DNA of 64,000 nucleotides from positions 372,001-436,000 of the forward strand of contig NZ_CP155796.1 in assembly GCF_039729195.1 (NCBI RefSeq), given 5' to 3'. Position 1 is the first letter of the stretch; each line of letters opens with the position of its first letter. Position numbers and translations under genes: made by a program. Below the pieces are notes generated by a model. That model saw only the letters and a list, made by a program, of their open reading frames with translations, was not told the DNA's origin and made no database searches. Below, in pieces: positions 36,751-49,068 of this stretch. Source of the DNA: Mycobacterium sp. DL. Lineage in GTDB: Bacteria; Actinomycetota; Actinomycetes; Mycobacteriales; Mycobacteriaceae.

Positions 36751-37308
36751 TTACGGAACGGGGATCGGAACCATGCCTGCCGGCGGCCACACCGGCGGGG
36801 GCGCGGGTGCCGGGGCTGCGGGTGCACCGGGGGGCGGTGCGGGGGAGACGACACCGGGCGGGAGCTCTCCCGGTGGCAGCATCGGCATCTGCCGCACGCC
36901 CATCGCCTCGGCCATCGCTGGGTCCATCTGCGACGGGTAGAGCGTGTCGTAGAGCTCTTGGGTACCGCGCATGTTCCACAGTTCCCGCAGGAAGCTCATC
37001 TGGCCGGTGTTGTTGAAGTCGCCGTTCGGGACGGGAGCAATGTAGGGCGCGGTTCCGGGCGGGGGCGGAGGTGCCGGCGCCGGGCCTGGGATTGCGCCAC
37101 CCTCTGCGACGGGGGTGTAGGTGAAGACCTGGTTGGGCGCGGGCGCGGGACCGGGTGCGCCGGGCACCGGTGCGGCGACACCCGGGGCGGGCGGCAGCGC
37201 GGGATCGACGGGTGCGGGTTGCGCACCGGCCTGGCCGGCGAGGGCCAGAGCGCCTCCGGCCACAAACGCGCCGATGACGATGGTCTTGATACGGGACGTG
37301 GCGGCCAT
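36751..37308 (-). CDS. Secreted Pro/Ala-rich protein, unknown function
   Basis: A 185-aa protein with a signal peptide (TIVIGAFVAGGALALAGQAG, cleavage near AGAQ), then two Pro/Ala-rich stretches flanking a more ordered core (NTGQMSFLRELWNMRGTQEL to MAEAMGVRQMPML, about 105-140). This format is common among mycobacterial secreted proteins of unknown function. It probably lies in the cell wall or outside the cell. No enzymatic motif is visible. Confidence 0.75.
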   Translation of the reverse strand: MAATSRIKTIVIGAFVAGGALALAGQAGAQPAPVDPALPPAPGVAAPVPGAPGPAPAPNQVFTYTPVAEGGAIPGPAPAPPPPPGTAPYIAPVPNGDFNNTGQMSFLRELWNMRGTQELYDTLYPSQMDPAMAEAMGVRQMPMLPPGELPPGVVSPAPPPGAPAAPAPAPPPVWPPAGMVPIPVP

Positions 37309-37354
37309 AGTACGAAGGCTATCGGGTTGAGCGCACAGGCGTTACTTTTCGGGC

Positions 37355-37963
37355 TCAGCTCAGCGCCAGGCCGATGCCCAGCGCGATCATCATCGCCGCG
37401 ATCAGCCCGTCGAGAATGCGCCACGTCCTGGGGGTTGCGAAGAACCGGCTGAGCTTCTTGGCGCCGAACCCCAACCCGGTGAACCACATCGCACTCGCGG
37501 CGACCGCGCCGACGCCGAAGAGCCAGCGGCCGTCCTGGTGCTCGTTGGCCAGCGCGCCCAGCAGGATGACGGTGTCGAGGTAGACGTGCGGGTTGAGGAA
37601 AGTCAGAGCCAGGCAGGTGGCCAGGACGCCGCCCAGTCGGGCGGGCGCTGCGTCGGATGGTGTCAGGGTCCCGGGCTTCATCGCGCGCCGGGCGGCGAGC
37701 AGGCCGTAGCCGACCAGGAAGATGACGCCACCGACCTTCGCCACGGTGACGACATCGGGGTGCGCCGCGATGAGTGCGCCGAAGCCGGCGATCCCGACGA
37801 AGATCAACACCAGGTCGGACACCGTGCACAGGGCGACAACGGGCATGACGTGTTCGCCGCGGATGCCTTGGCGCAGCACGAAGGCGTTCTGCGCGCCGAT
37901 GGCCGCGATGAGTGCCATCGTGGTGGCGAAGCCGGTCAGCACGACGAGGTAGGCGGTGTTCAC
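37355..37963 (-). CDS. LysE/ArgO-family amino acid exporter
   Basis: A 202-aa protein with six predicted TMs and the LysE/ArgO signature ([20 protein letters not shown] in the first loop; [20 protein letters not shown] in the middle). It exports basic amino acids such as lysine or arginine. GTG start at 37963. The LysG/ArgP-type activator usually divergent to it is not seen in the following 500 bases. Confidence 0.9.
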   Translation of the reverse strand: MNTAYLVVLTGFATTMALIAAIGAQNAFVLRQGIRGEHVMPVVALCTVSDLVLIFVGIAGFGALIAAHPDVVTVAKVGGVIFLVGYGLLAARRAMKPGTLTPSDAAPARLGGVLATCLALTFLNPHVYLDTVILLGALANEHQDGRWLFGVGAVAASAMWFTGLGFGAKKLSRFFATPRTWRILDGLIAAMMIALGIGLALS

Positions 37964-38464
37964 GTCAGCAACGCTAAGGATGGCCGACGGAACAGTACAG
38001 CTAATTATTCTTGCTGTGGTTAAGAAAATTTAATGCAGTCGTCACTACCGCTCAGGGCTGCCTTGCGTGGCCACCGCGCTGAACTCAATTGGCTGCTCAG
38101 TTCATCGTCTCAGCTTCTGCGTGCAGTCCATTGGTAGAAGGCGGACGACTCGGACGGTTGAGTGCTGTACCGCGGCGAAGATAGGAGGTTTGGGCTTTTA
38201 CGATCAGCGACGATTTCGTTGCTGGCGGTCGGTTACCGACTCGGCAAAGGTGCAGGCTTGCAGCGAGGTACAGGACGGAGACATGACCGTTCGTCGGTAC
38301 AGTCGATCGGTCGGTGGCGGTGCAGAGCTGGGGTCAATCTGTTTTGTTGCCTGGCGCAACTTGTCGCACTGTCGAGGGCGGTCAGATCGTCGCTGAGCCC
38401 GATATTGTCCTCGCCGCGGTCGGCAGACCCGAACTGTTCGAGGGGAATTACATTTCGGTGAGCA
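37964..38464. other. Gene-poor stretch, no supported gene
   Basis: The 501 bases between the LysE gene and the CYTH-domain gene have only short frames with poor codon use on both strands. The first 70 bases (TTAATTATTCTTGC-type) are AT-rich and probably hold the lysE promoter. The minus frame at about 38233-38460 (NVIPLEQFGSADRGEDNIGL) looks protein-like for some 28 codons and may be the tail of a decayed gene, but it was not identified. Confidence 0.4.
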
Positions 38465-39109
38465 TCACGGTTGCCTCTCGGAGCCTTCCACTTCGTTATG
38501 GCCGAGGGTCTCCACGAACCGAGGCCCCACCTTTTGCAGCTCATCGCAGTACCCATCGGCCCAGTCGCCGAACGGCCTGTGAGCGAGATACTCGTTGCGG
38601 AATCGGTCGTCCTCAGATACCTCAGTGGCACAAAAGTCGGGGATCGTGAGATCGACCACCGGGGCGTTGCGCTCGACCTCGGCTAACAGCAGGGGCGCGT
38701 TGCGGCCCAGGAACCGATCGACGATCCAGCCGTCCTCGCCCAGCCAAACGGAGTACCGCACCTTGGTGACGACATGCTCGGAGCGGGAGACGATCTGACC
38801 GGCGACCGTCGGGTCGAGTTCGCGTTCGGCTTCGTAGCGCGTCCCGCCGACGGCCGGCCCTTTGGCCGTCATGGTTCCAATCGCGTCGGCGTCCACTCCG
38901 CCGAGTGCGCTGACGAGATCTGGGAGTGAAGCGTCCAGTTCGATGGGAGCAGGGCCCTGCAGGCGGACGCGAACCGCATAGCCGTCTGCGGCGAACAGGT
39001 AGGCCTGCACGATCAGCGCGGGCCGCGGATCGAACGCGGTGACGGCGGGTACGTCGCGGACGTAGAACTTTCGCTCGAACTCGAAATCACCGGAGTTGGA
39101 CTCAGACAC
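38465..39109 (-). CDS. CYTH-domain (triphosphate tunnel) protein
   Basis: A 214-aa protein with the CYTH opening motif EFERKFYV (residues 9-16, ExExK-like) and successive charged strands (YAVRVRLQG; GTRYEAERELD; KVRYSVWLGEDGWIVDRFL; LLAEVERN), the pattern of a triphosphate tunnel fold. It may hydrolyse triphosphates or inorganic polyphosphate, or act as a CYTH-type thiamine triphosphatase or adenylate cyclase relative. GTG start at 39109. It stands alone. Confidence 0.75.
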   Translation of the reverse strand: MSESNSGDFEFERKFYVRDVPAVTAFDPRPALIVQAYLFAADGYAVRVRLQGPAPIELDASLPDLVSALGGVDADAIGTMTAKGPAVGGTRYEAERELDPTVAGQIVSRSEHVVTKVRYSVWLGEDGWIVDRFLGRNAPLLLAEVERNAPVVDLTIPDFCATEVSEDDRFRNEYLAHRPFGDWADGYCDELQKVGPRFVETLGHNEVEGSERQP

Positions 39110-39540
39110 ATTCCGACGTTAGCCCCCGGGTGCATCATTGGTCCGCAGGCCGGGCGGTATCCGCCGTGGTGGCGCAGGCTGCGACGCCCAACCCAGCCCT
39201 GGCACACGTAGGTCTGAGTGGTCATCGTGAGCACGTCGCAGCGGAAGATGATGTGTCCGAGGACAGGTCGGCGGCGGCACCGAGGATTCGCGCCTCGACC
39301 GCGCCGTCCTGCTCCGCGGATGGGCGCCCCCGGCATGGCCGCCGCACACCGGTCATCGGAGCTCTCCATGGAATTGTCAGGCCACGGACGATCAGCTGCC
39401 GGCGGAATCAAGGAAGGTCACCATGGGCTCACAGCGAAGGTCAATCGCGGCGTCCGGTTCGTGCTCGCGACGACTACGAGGAAGTCATCGGTAGTAGTTC
39501 TCAGGTGAATCGATCAGGGTGCCGTTGGTGATGAAAACAT
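39110..39540. other. Stretch without an intact gene
   Basis: About 430 bases with short frames only. On the minus strand, just before the yaeQ remnant, VFITNGTLIDSPENYYR followed by a stop (about 39478-39535) reads like a genuine protein C-terminus. I could not identify it and no start is present. The rest shows no motif. The region looks like degraded coding DNA. Confidence 0.4.
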
Positions 39541-39762
39541 TTACGGTGCAGCAGGTCTCGCCGTCGGGAACGATGGCGCGGTGGTCAACGGCTGGGCCGC
39601 GGTGATCCTGACTGCAATGACACTGCTCATCACCTGACCTTCTATCACCATCACCTGCGCCGAGACCCGCCGATCGACGCGCTGAGCCAGCTGCTGCACC
39701 GGCTCGTGCGGTAACTGCAGCACAGAGAGGTTCGGCGGCACAGCCACCTTGGGTCCGACGCG
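39541..39762 (-). pseudogene. C-terminal remnant of a yaeQ gene
   Basis: A 73-codon frame reading VGPKVAVPPNLSVLQLPHEP then QQLAQRVDRRVSAQVMVIEG. It aligns closely with the C-terminus of the intact YaeQ at 56072-56623 (VGPKVVGLPNLSVVQIPHTP; VDRRFSAQVMVMEGQV). The N-terminal two-thirds of YaeQ is missing, and the upstream codons have no YaeQ similarity. The protein ends with a frame unlike YaeQ. It is a broken copy. Confidence 0.8.
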
Positions 39763-39799
39763 GTGCCCCGGTCGTACTCCGCTTCGGCCGCGACTCGTC

Positions 39800-39960
39800 A
39801 TGGGCGTGCGGGACGCGACGCGCAAAGTCGCCAACGTCGAGCGCAACCCAAGCCGAGTGTCATGCTCGAAGACGGCTCGAGCATGGCAGACATCCGTGGA
39901 GTGATGATCCAAGGTCACGCCCGCATCGTTCGCGAACAAGACGACGGTATTTGCAGCTAG
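39800..39960 (+). pseudogene. Frameshifted fragment of a PPOX (pyridoxamine phosphate oxidase-like) gene
   Basis: One frame from 39800 reads MGVRDATRKVANVERNP and the next frame continues as PSVMLEDGSSMADIRGVMIQ then GHARIVREQDD, ending at 39960. Together they match the middle of PPOX/FMN-binding proteins of the type that reduce flavin or F420, with a single-base frame change near 39853. Both ends of the gene are absent. It is one of several broken genes in this neighbourhood. Confidence 0.65.
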
Positions 39961-40018
39961 CGGCGGCTGTGGGACATGCGGTCCTGCCGCGGGTGTGTAG
40001 CGGTACGGCCAACTATGA

Positions 40019-41257
40019 TCAGTTAGCTTTGTCGCTCGTGGTAACCGCCTGGTCCGAGTTCCGTCGGGCTGGGAAGGCCGACCTGCGGCCAACCAGTGCC
40101 ACGAAAAAGGCGACGAGAGCGAGCGCGATCATGACGGTGGGCAATCCGAGTCCGTCGTCGACAGTGATCAACACCGCCCCGGCGACACCACCGGCGAAGA
40201 TGGCGGTGTTGAATGCCACTCCGACAAGTGAATTGGCGACGTCGGCGTTCTCGCCGCTCGACTCGGCCATCGCTGTCTGTAGCTGTGTGGCCGCGCCTCC
40301 GAATGCCACGCCCCAGAGCACGATGGCGGTCAACACGGCCACCAACGATTGGTGCGCGACCGCGAAGATGACACCGGCGACGACGAACGAAGCGATGCTG
40401 GTCAGAACCAACATCCGGAGTGCGCGGTCGATCAGCAGACCCGTGGCCCACACGCCGGCGATGGCGGCGACACCGAAGGTGACCAGAGCCATCTGAGTTG
40501 TGAGTCCGACATCGGCGAACCTCAGATAGGAAGCGATGTAGGTGTAGAAGGTGTTGTGCGCCAACATCCACGCGAAGATCACCACCAGGATCAGCGCCAC
40601 GCCGGGCAGGGTGAAAACCTTCATCACGGGCATCTGCGACGTGGCGCGCTGACCAGCAGCGTCTGGCACCCACACCACGGTGAGGATGACCGCGGCGAGC
40701 GCGATGGCCGCGAGCACCACGAACGAGTATCGCCAACCCCATGTCGATCCGATCCACGACCCCAGCGGCGTACCGAAAGCCAGGCCTGCCGGGACTCCAA
40801 TCGATGCGATCGCCAACGCGCGTCCGGCGTGCTCGGGCGGGCTGATTCGCCGGGCGTAACCCGCAAGGATGCCCCACAGCAGACCCGAGCATGCGCCGGC
40901 GAACAATCTCACCCCGAGCGACAGCAGGATGTCCGGGGATATCGCGGTCACGACATTGGCGGCAAAGATTCCGAGCATGCCGAAAACAGCAAGGGGTTTG
41001 CGCCTCAGTCCGCGAGTCGCGGCGGTGGTCGGAATCGCTGCTATCACGGTGCCCAATGCGTACGCGCTGACCAGCTGCCCCGCGGTGGCTTCAGCGATGT
41101 TCATGCCCGCGGCGATCTGCGGAAGAAGCCCGGCCGGCATGGTTTCCGACGCGATGAGGACGAACCCCATCAGCGCCAGGATCAGCAGAGCGCCCGACGG
41201 TAGGCGGGCGTTGTCCTGTTCGGGCGCAATCGTATCGGTGGCAGTTGAGTTGATCAT
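40019..41257 (-). CDS. MFS transporter, DHA1-type drug/sugar exporter
   Basis: A 412-aa, 12-TM major facilitator protein. It has LILALMGFVLIASETMPAGL, SAYALGTVIAAIP, the loop 2-3 motif region TRGLRRKPLAV, and ILAGYARRISPPEHAGRALA typical of DHA1 efflux pumps (e.g. the AraJ/YdhP group). An acidic N-terminus precedes TM1. The upstream region holds a TGGGAGTGC motif also found before the two XRE regulators of this region. The substrate is unknown. Confidence 0.88.
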   Translation of the reverse strand: MINSTATDTIAPEQDNARLPSGALLILALMGFVLIASETMPAGLLPQIAAGMNIAEATAGQLVSAYALGTVIAAIPTTAATRGLRRKPLAVFGMLGIFAANVVTAISPDILLSLGVRLFAGACSGLLWGILAGYARRISPPEHAGRALAIASIGVPAGLAFGTPLGSWIGSTWGWRYSFVVLAAIALAAVILTVVWVPDAAGQRATSQMPVMKVFTLPGVALILVVIFAWMLAHNTFYTYIASYLRFADVGLTTQMALVTFGVAAIAGVWATGLLIDRALRMLVLTSIASFVVAGVIFAVAHQSLVAVLTAIVLWGVAFGGAATQLQTAMAESSGENADVANSLVGVAFNTAIFAGGVAGAVLITVDDGLGLPTVMIALALVAFFVALVGRRSAFPARRNSDQAVTTSDKAN

Positions 41258-41346
41258 CAGACTCCGGGTCGGGTCGCGCGGTGCCGTCTTGTTAGTTCGG
41301 CACGGCGATGGCTGTCGGTCTTATTCAAGCCGTGGCCGATGTCGGA

Positions 41347-41359
41347 TGGGAGTGCTGGG
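41347..41359. promoter_or_regulatory. Candidate operator, variant of the XRE-linked 13-base motif
   Basis: TGGGAGTGCTGGG at 41347-41359 matches 10 of 13 positions of the TGGGAGTGCCTGA motif found upstream of both MmyB-type regulators. It lies about 90 bases upstream of the MFS start. It may place the exporter under the same regulator. Confidence 0.35.
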
Positions 41360-41430
41360 TTTTACATGTACTGACAGGGAACCCTTTTGGCGAACGGGAC
41401 GACACGAGCGCGCCCTGGCCGGATGGCCTA

Positions 41431-42472
41431 TCAGGGTTTGATGAGAACCTTCAGGCTCTTACGATCAGCCATGTCCCGGTATCCGGCAGGGACGCCATCT
41501 ATTCCGATGGTGGTGTCGAAGACCTTGCCCGGGTCGATGGTGCCATCGAGGATGTCGGGTAGCAGCTCTTCGATGTAGGCGCGGGCCGGTGCGGGCCCTC
41601 CGGCCAGTCGGATGTTGCGTCCGAAGAGACTGGCGAATCCCACTGGCGCGTCCTCGTATTGGGGGACTCCGACGCGGCTGATCACCCCGCCGGCTCGGAC
41701 GATCCCGACGGCCTGTTCGTAGGCGGGCATGTGCCCGACGGCCTCGAGGACGACGTGGACACCGTCACCCCCGGTCAGTTCGCGGACCTCAGCGATGCCT
41801 TCGTCGCCCCGAGCGGAAACAATGTCGGTGGCGCCGTACTCGCCTCCGAGATCTGTGCGCTGCTTGTGGCGGCCCATGAGGATTATCTGCTCGGCCCCGA
41901 GGCGTTTGGCCGAAAGCACTGCCTTCAGGCCCACCGCGCCGTCGCCGATCACTGCGACGCGGGTGCGTTCGTTGACGCCACCCATGGCAGCGGCGTGGTA
42001 GCCGGTGCCCGGACAAAGCGAGGAGCGACGGCATGAGCGCCGAGTCCGCCGCGACCGGCAACTTGACCAGCGTGCCGTCAGCCAGGGGAACGCGGATCGC
42101 CTCGGCCTGTGCGCCTTCGTCGGAGATGTTGTCCCAGAAGGTAGCGGCCGGATCGCTGCAGGCCGTCTGCAGGCCCTCGCGGCAGAACTGACAGGTATTG
42201 TCCGACACCGAGAACGGCGAGACGACGAGGTCGCCCTTCTTGACAGTACTCACCTCAGCGCCGGTGTCCTCGACCACGCCGATGAATTCATGGCCCATCC
42301 GAGCGGGACCGTTGCCGGGGTCCATTGACGAGTAGGGGTGCAGGTCGCTGCCGCAGATGCAGGACGCGGTGATACGCACCAGTGCATCGGTGGGCTGCTT
42401 CAGCGCCGAATCGGTGACATTCTCGATCCGGACGTCGCCGGCGCCGTACATGAGGGTCGCGCGCATGATCAT
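41431..42472 (-). pseudogene. Zinc-dependent alcohol dehydrogenase with an internal frameshift
   Basis: The first 160 codons (from ATG 42472) encode a zinc ADH N-terminus: ASCICGSDLHPY, MGHEFIGVVEDTG, and a structural-zinc stretch CQFCREGLQTAC. The frame then changes near 42000: after DSALMPSLLALS the reading continues in another frame as GTGYHAAAMGGVNERTRVAV with the cofactor motif IGDGAVGLKAVLSAKRLGA, to the stop at 41431. Compared with the usual LSDVMGTGYHAA junction, 8 bases appear missing. The gene is probably dead, unless this is a sequencing error. Confidence 0.8.
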
Positions 42473-42501
42473 TTCCTTTCAGATGGCCGACCGCGCTTGT
42501 T

Positions 42502-42768
42502 TCAGCGTGGTTGGGTCGCGAAGACGTCCTTGAAGACAGGTAGCGCGGAGAACACGGTCGGCCATCCCGCGTAGAAAGCCAAGTGGGTGATGATCTCCGA
42601 CAGTTCGGCCGCAGTGACGCCGTTGTCCAAGGCGCACGCGAATTGTGCTGCCATGTCGATAGATTGGTTGCGGGCGATCAGTGCGGCCACGGCGACGACC
42701 CTGCGGTCACCGACCGAGAGGCCGGGCTGCTGGCACAGTTCGCCCGGTGGCCCACACCGAGGCCGACG
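42502..42768 (-). pseudogene. Truncated carboxymuconolactone decarboxylase family gene
   Basis: This frame reads QQPGLSVGDRRVVAVAALIA then RNQSIDMAAQFACALDNGVT and ends FKDVFATQPR. That is the C-terminal part of an AhpD/CMD-type protein (peroxidatic or decarboxylase fold). The expected N-terminus is absent: an in-frame stop lies at 42769. The neighbouring frame has ATG ACG TCG ... VWATG, hinting at a frame change near 42750. It lies beside the broken ADH and the cupin, so a former redox operon is decaying. Confidence 0.65.
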
Positions 42769-42824
42769 TCATCGCCGCAGCCACGAGAATCCACTTGGGC
42801 ATTTTCATCGGTCGAGATCCTGTT

Positions 42825-43316
42825 CTAATTCTGGTACTGCTCGTCGGAGACATGCTCAAGCCAATCGACGGCACTTCCGTCGACCTGTTCCTGGACGGCA
42901 ATGTGGGTCAATACTGAGGATTCCGTGGCGCCGTGCCAGTGCTTCACACCCGCCGGCGTCCACACCACGTCGCCCGGACGGAGCTGCTGCTTGGGCTGTC
43001 CCCACTCCTGAACCAAGCCGGTGCCGGCCGTGACGATCAAGGTCTGGCCGGCGGGATGGGTGTGCCACGCACTGCGCGCGCTCGGGCTGAACGTCACCTC
43101 CGCCGCACTGCTGTTGCGTCCGTCGACGGTGCCGAAGAGGGGCTTGACGCTGACCTGCCCGGTGAACGTCTCGACAGGCCCGGGCGTCGCTGGGCGGGTC
43201 TCCTCGCGTGAGATGTCCATGCGCTCCCCGTCGGCTCCAGCAGAGCCCGCGCCGAACACGCTCAGCGGCAGCGCCGCTGCAACGAGCGCGGCTGTCGTCA
43301 ATGATTGCCTCATCAT
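42825..43316 (-). CDS. Secreted cupin-domain protein
   Basis: A 163-aa protein with a signal peptide ([20 protein letters not shown], cleavage near AGA) and a single cupin: [19 protein letters not shown] (metal-binding HTH) and [17 protein letters not shown]. The family binds a metal and often acts on quinones or sugars, or detoxifies. It is exported. It lies next to the CMD remnant; cupin and CMD genes often occur together. Confidence 0.85.
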   Translation of the reverse strand: MMRQSLTTAALVAAALPLSVFGAGSAGADGERMDISREETRPATPGPVETFTGQVSVKPLFGTVDGRNSSAAEVTFSPSARSAWHTHPAGQTLIVTAGTGLVQEWGQPKQQLRPGDVVWTPAGVKHWHGATESSVLTHIAVQEQVDGSAVDWLEHVSDEQYQN

Positions 43317-43358
43317 CTTTCTCCTTCGTCGTGGGTCATCGTCGTGGAGCCTGCAGCT

Positions 43359-43913
43359 CTACTGAATGAGCTCGATTCTCGCGTCGAAATCGGCGGACTG
43401 ATCGGCGACGGCCTGCATGTCCCCGTCGAAGTGGCCGATGCGCATGATGCCGTTCCAGTAGCCGACATCGCCGTAGTACAGCACCAGGTTGCCGCTGGGT
43501 GCCCAATAGCCCAGATCGCCGATCTGTGGGTCATCGCCCGACGGCATGCCGTCCGCCGACAGTTTGCGGGGCAGCGGCGCACCCTTCTCCAGACCGTGCA
43601 GATCACTGAAACTCAGTGTCATCGGCAGCTGCGACGCGAAATCTCGGGCGGTGGCGTTGTCGAAGAGGCGTCCCCTCAGCTCGGTGTCACCGATGGCGAC
43701 CCGAAATTGCGGTGCAGTGTCGGGTGCGGCACTTATCGGCGCCGCCGATCTTTCTGCTGTGCCGGTATCAGCCGCTGTGGCAGAGGGGGTCTCGTCGCGT
43801 TCCGCTTGACCACCGCACGATGTCAACACCATTGCGCTACATGCGACGTGAACGATCGCGGCGGTGCGCAGGACGGTCGGCCATCGGCCTTGATGCCGAG
43901 CCGGCAGTCTCAT
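43359..43913 (-). CDS. Cyclophilin-like-fold lipoprotein
   Basis: A 184-aa protein with a lipoprotein signal (HVACSAMVLTSCGGQAE, lipobox LTSC) and a C-terminal cyclophilin-like domain (FRVAIGDTELRGRLFDNATA; DFASQLPMTLSFSDLHG; GDLGYWAPSGNLVLYYGDVG). These domains occur in redox and detox operons; the function is unclear. The start at 43913 overlaps the stop of the XRE regulator gene (ATGA), so the two are coupled. Confidence 0.78.
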   Translation of the reverse strand: MRLPARHQGRWPTVLRTAAIVHVACSAMVLTSCGGQAERDETPSATAADTGTAERSAAPISAAPDTAPQFRVAIGDTELRGRLFDNATARDFASQLPMTLSFSDLHGLEKGAPLPRKLSADGMPSGDDPQIGDLGYWAPSGNLVLYYGDVGYWNGIMRIGHFDGDMQAVADQSADFDARIELIQ

Positions 43914-44806
43914 GTCAACCTCCGGATTTCTTCGACGTCGGTAGCGCCGGGCAACTTCTCGGTGGTCCATGACGCAAGCAGATCAAGCGCGTGCGCAGTC
44001 GGCGAGGCGGGTTCGGCGACATAAAGTGTCAGCGTCAGCCCCGGATCGGAGATCATGTCGACGCTTTCGTAGAACAACTCCAGGTCGCCGACGACGTCGT
44101 GGTGGAACGACTTGGCTCCCGCGCCGTGAGTGCGGACGTCGTGTGCGCCCCAACGGCGCCGGAAATCCTCGCTGCGGGTCGACAATTCGCCCACCAGATC
44201 CTGAAGCTGGCCGTCGTGCGGATCACGGCCCGCCTCGGTGCGCAGGATGGCCACGCAGATGTCGGCGGCCTCGTCCCAGTGCGGGTAGAAGCGACGCGAA
44301 TCCTCGTGCAGGAAGGTGAAACGCGCGAAGTTCGGGGGACTGGCGGGATCGCTGTCGTACAACGACGAGTGCATACCGCGGCCGAGATGATTGACCGCCA
44401 GCAGGTCCATCCGTCCGTTGCGGACGATGGCTGGAGCTGTGAACTTGTCCAGAGCCCACTGCAAACTCGGACGCGGGGTCCATCGCTTGGCCGGGCGCCG
44501 TCGTGGGCGCATGCCCGCGCTGGTGCCGTCGGCGGCGTGCGCCAGGTGAAACAGATGGGCCCGTTCGGCGTCGTCGAGTTGTAGCGCGCGGGCGATGGCA
44601 TCGAGGATGGACGCCGAAACACCGGCGAGGCTGCCGCGTTCGAGCTTGCTGTAGTACTCGATGCTGACGCCGGCAAGTGAGGCGACCTCCCCGCGGCGCA
44701 GTCCCGGGACTCGGCGATTGCCGAACTCGGGTAAGCCCGCCTGCTGCGGCGTGATCTTCGCCCGCCGCGACATCAGGAACTCGCGGACCTCGGCTCGGTT
44801 GTTCAT
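43910..44806 (-). CDS. XRE regulator with MmyB-type ligand-binding domain
   Basis: A 298-aa regulator. The HTH at about 35-90 (RRGEVASLAGVSIEYYSKLE) is followed by an MmyB-like domain (ALDKFTAPAIVRNGRMDLLA; SDPASPPNFARFTFLHEDS; GELSTRSEDFRRRWGAHDVR). The start used is MNNRAEVREF at 44806. It is coupled to the cyclophilin-like lipoprotein downstream and divergent from the hydrolase at 44964. Its own promoter carries the shared TGGGAGTGCCTGA motif. It probably represses the detox genes on either side in response to a small ligand. Confidence 0.88.
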   Translation of the reverse strand: MNNRAEVREFLMSRRAKITPQQAGLPEFGNRRVPGLRRGEVASLAGVSIEYYSKLERGSLAGVSASILDAIARALQLDDAERAHLFHLAHAADGTSAGMRPRRRPAKRWTPRPSLQWALDKFTAPAIVRNGRMDLLAVNHLGRGMHSSLYDSDPASPPNFARFTFLHEDSRRFYPHWDEAADICVAILRTEAGRDPHDGQLQDLVGELSTRSEDFRRRWGAHDVRTHGAGAKSFHHDVVGDLELFYESVDMISDPGLTLTLYVAEPASPTAHALDLLASWTTEKLPGATDVEEIRRLT

Positions 44807-44864
44807 ATCGACCACGGTACGAGGGCATTCGCCGGTATGGGATGCACTGTCGGTACACCCTTCC

Positions 44865-44877
44865 TCAGGCACTCCCA
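44865..44877. promoter_or_regulatory. Shared 13-base operator candidate
   Basis: TCAGGCACTCCCA at 44865-44877 is the exact reverse complement of TGGGAGTGCCTGA found before the second XRE gene (48087-48099). It lies between the divergent XRE regulator and alpha/beta hydrolase. It is the best candidate site for this regulator family. Confidence 0.55.
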
Positions 44878-44963
44878 GTCCATCGAGCGACCGTGTTTCC
44901 TGAATTTCATGGCGACGGCTATGGCAGCCGGTCCTTCCGTACGAACCACTCAGGAGAACTTGA

Positions 44964-48055
<3,092 letters not shown>

Positions 48056-48086
48056 GCTCTCGACGGTAGGCCTCACCGGCGGAGCG

Positions 48087-48126
48087 TGGGAGTGCCTGAT
48101 CAGCGGGGTATTGGGAGTACCTCCCA
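48087..48126. promoter_or_regulatory. Operator candidates: 13-base motif and adjoining 15-base palindrome
   Basis: TGGGAGTGCCTGA at 48087-48099 is identical to the site in the other XRE promoter (inverted there). A second copy at 48112-48126 is a palindrome, TGGGAG-TAC-CTCCCA. Both lie between the divergent AKR operon and XRE regulator. They probably serve autoregulation and AKR control. Confidence 0.6.
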
Positions 48127-48156
48127 GTGGCGAGCCGGCGTGCCTACGGTGGAGGT

Positions 48157-49050
48157 ATGACCGCGATGGACCCCCACAGCGAGGTGCGCGAGTTCCTGGG
48201 TTCGCGGCGCGCCCGGATCAGCCCTGAACAGGCCGGACTCCCCGCGTACGGCGGGAACCGTCGCGTCAAGGGGCTGCGGCGTGAAGAAGTCGCGATGTTG
48301 GCCGGGGTGTCCGTGGACTACTACGTCCGCATGGAGCGCGGCAATCTGGCCGGTGCCTCGGACAGCGTCCTGGATGCGCTCGCCTCTGCGCTGCAACTCG
48401 ACGAGGCGGAGCGCGAGCACCTCTATGCGCTCGCCAGGGCGTCGGGCGCGGGAGGCGGCCGCCGTAGGCGCAAGACTCTGGGGACGGTCCGTCCCGCCCT
48501 GCAACAAGTCCTCGATGCCATCAGCGATGCGCCGGCGTGGATCCGCAACGGCCGCCATGACGTGCTCGCGATGAACCAGCTGGCTCGCGCCCTCTACGCC
48601 CCGGTGCTCGCCGACCCGCGTCGGCCCGCGAACACCGCGCGGTTCGTCTACTTGAATCCCGAAGCTGCCGAGAACTTCTTCGTCGACTACGACAAGATCG
48701 CCCGCGACGCCGCCGCGATGCTGCGGATGGAGGCCGGTCAGAATCCACACGACGAGGACCTGATCGCTCTGGTCGGTGAACTCTCCACGCGCAGTGAGCT
48801 GTTCCGCAAGCAGTGGGCATCTCAGGATGTGCGCTTCCACCGGTCCGGGCAGAAGCGCCTACGGCACCCCGCCGTCGGCCAGCTCGATCTGGACTTCGAG
48901 GCGATGCCGCTGCCCGGCGACCCCGGACTTCAGCTCAATATCTATACCGCGCCGGCGAACACGCCCACTGCCGACGGGCTCAAGCTGCTGGCCTCGTGGG
49001 CAGCCAGCCAGGATGGCCTTGCCACCGAACGGGCCGCGACCAAAGGCTAG
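48157..49050 (+). CDS. XRE regulator with MmyB-type ligand-binding domain (second copy)
   Basis: A 297-aa paralogue of the 43910-44806 regulator. HTH at about 35-90 (RREEVAMLAGVSVDYYVRME) and MmyB domain (VLDAISDAPAWIRNGRHDVL; NPHDEDLIALVGELSTRSEL; KRLRHPAVGQLDLDFEAM). Starts ATG at 48157 after GTGGAGGT. It is divergent from the two AKR genes, which it likely controls. The two regulators share an operator motif, which suggests recent duplication and possible cross-talk. Confidence 0.9.
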   Translation: MTAMDPHSEVREFLGSRRARISPEQAGLPAYGGNRRVKGLRREEVAMLAGVSVDYYVRMERGNLAGASDSVLDALASALQLDEAEREHLYALARASGAGGGRRRRKTLGTVRPALQQVLDAISDAPAWIRNGRHDVLAMNQLARALYAPVLADPRRPANTARFVYLNPEAAENFFVDYDKIARDAAAMLRMEAGQNPHDEDLIALVGELSTRSELFRKQWASQDVRFHRSGQKRLRHPAVGQLDLDFEAMPLPGDPGLQLNIYTAPANTPTADGLKLLASWAASQDGLATERAATKG

Positions 49051-49068
49051 ATGCTCTTCAGTTGTCTC

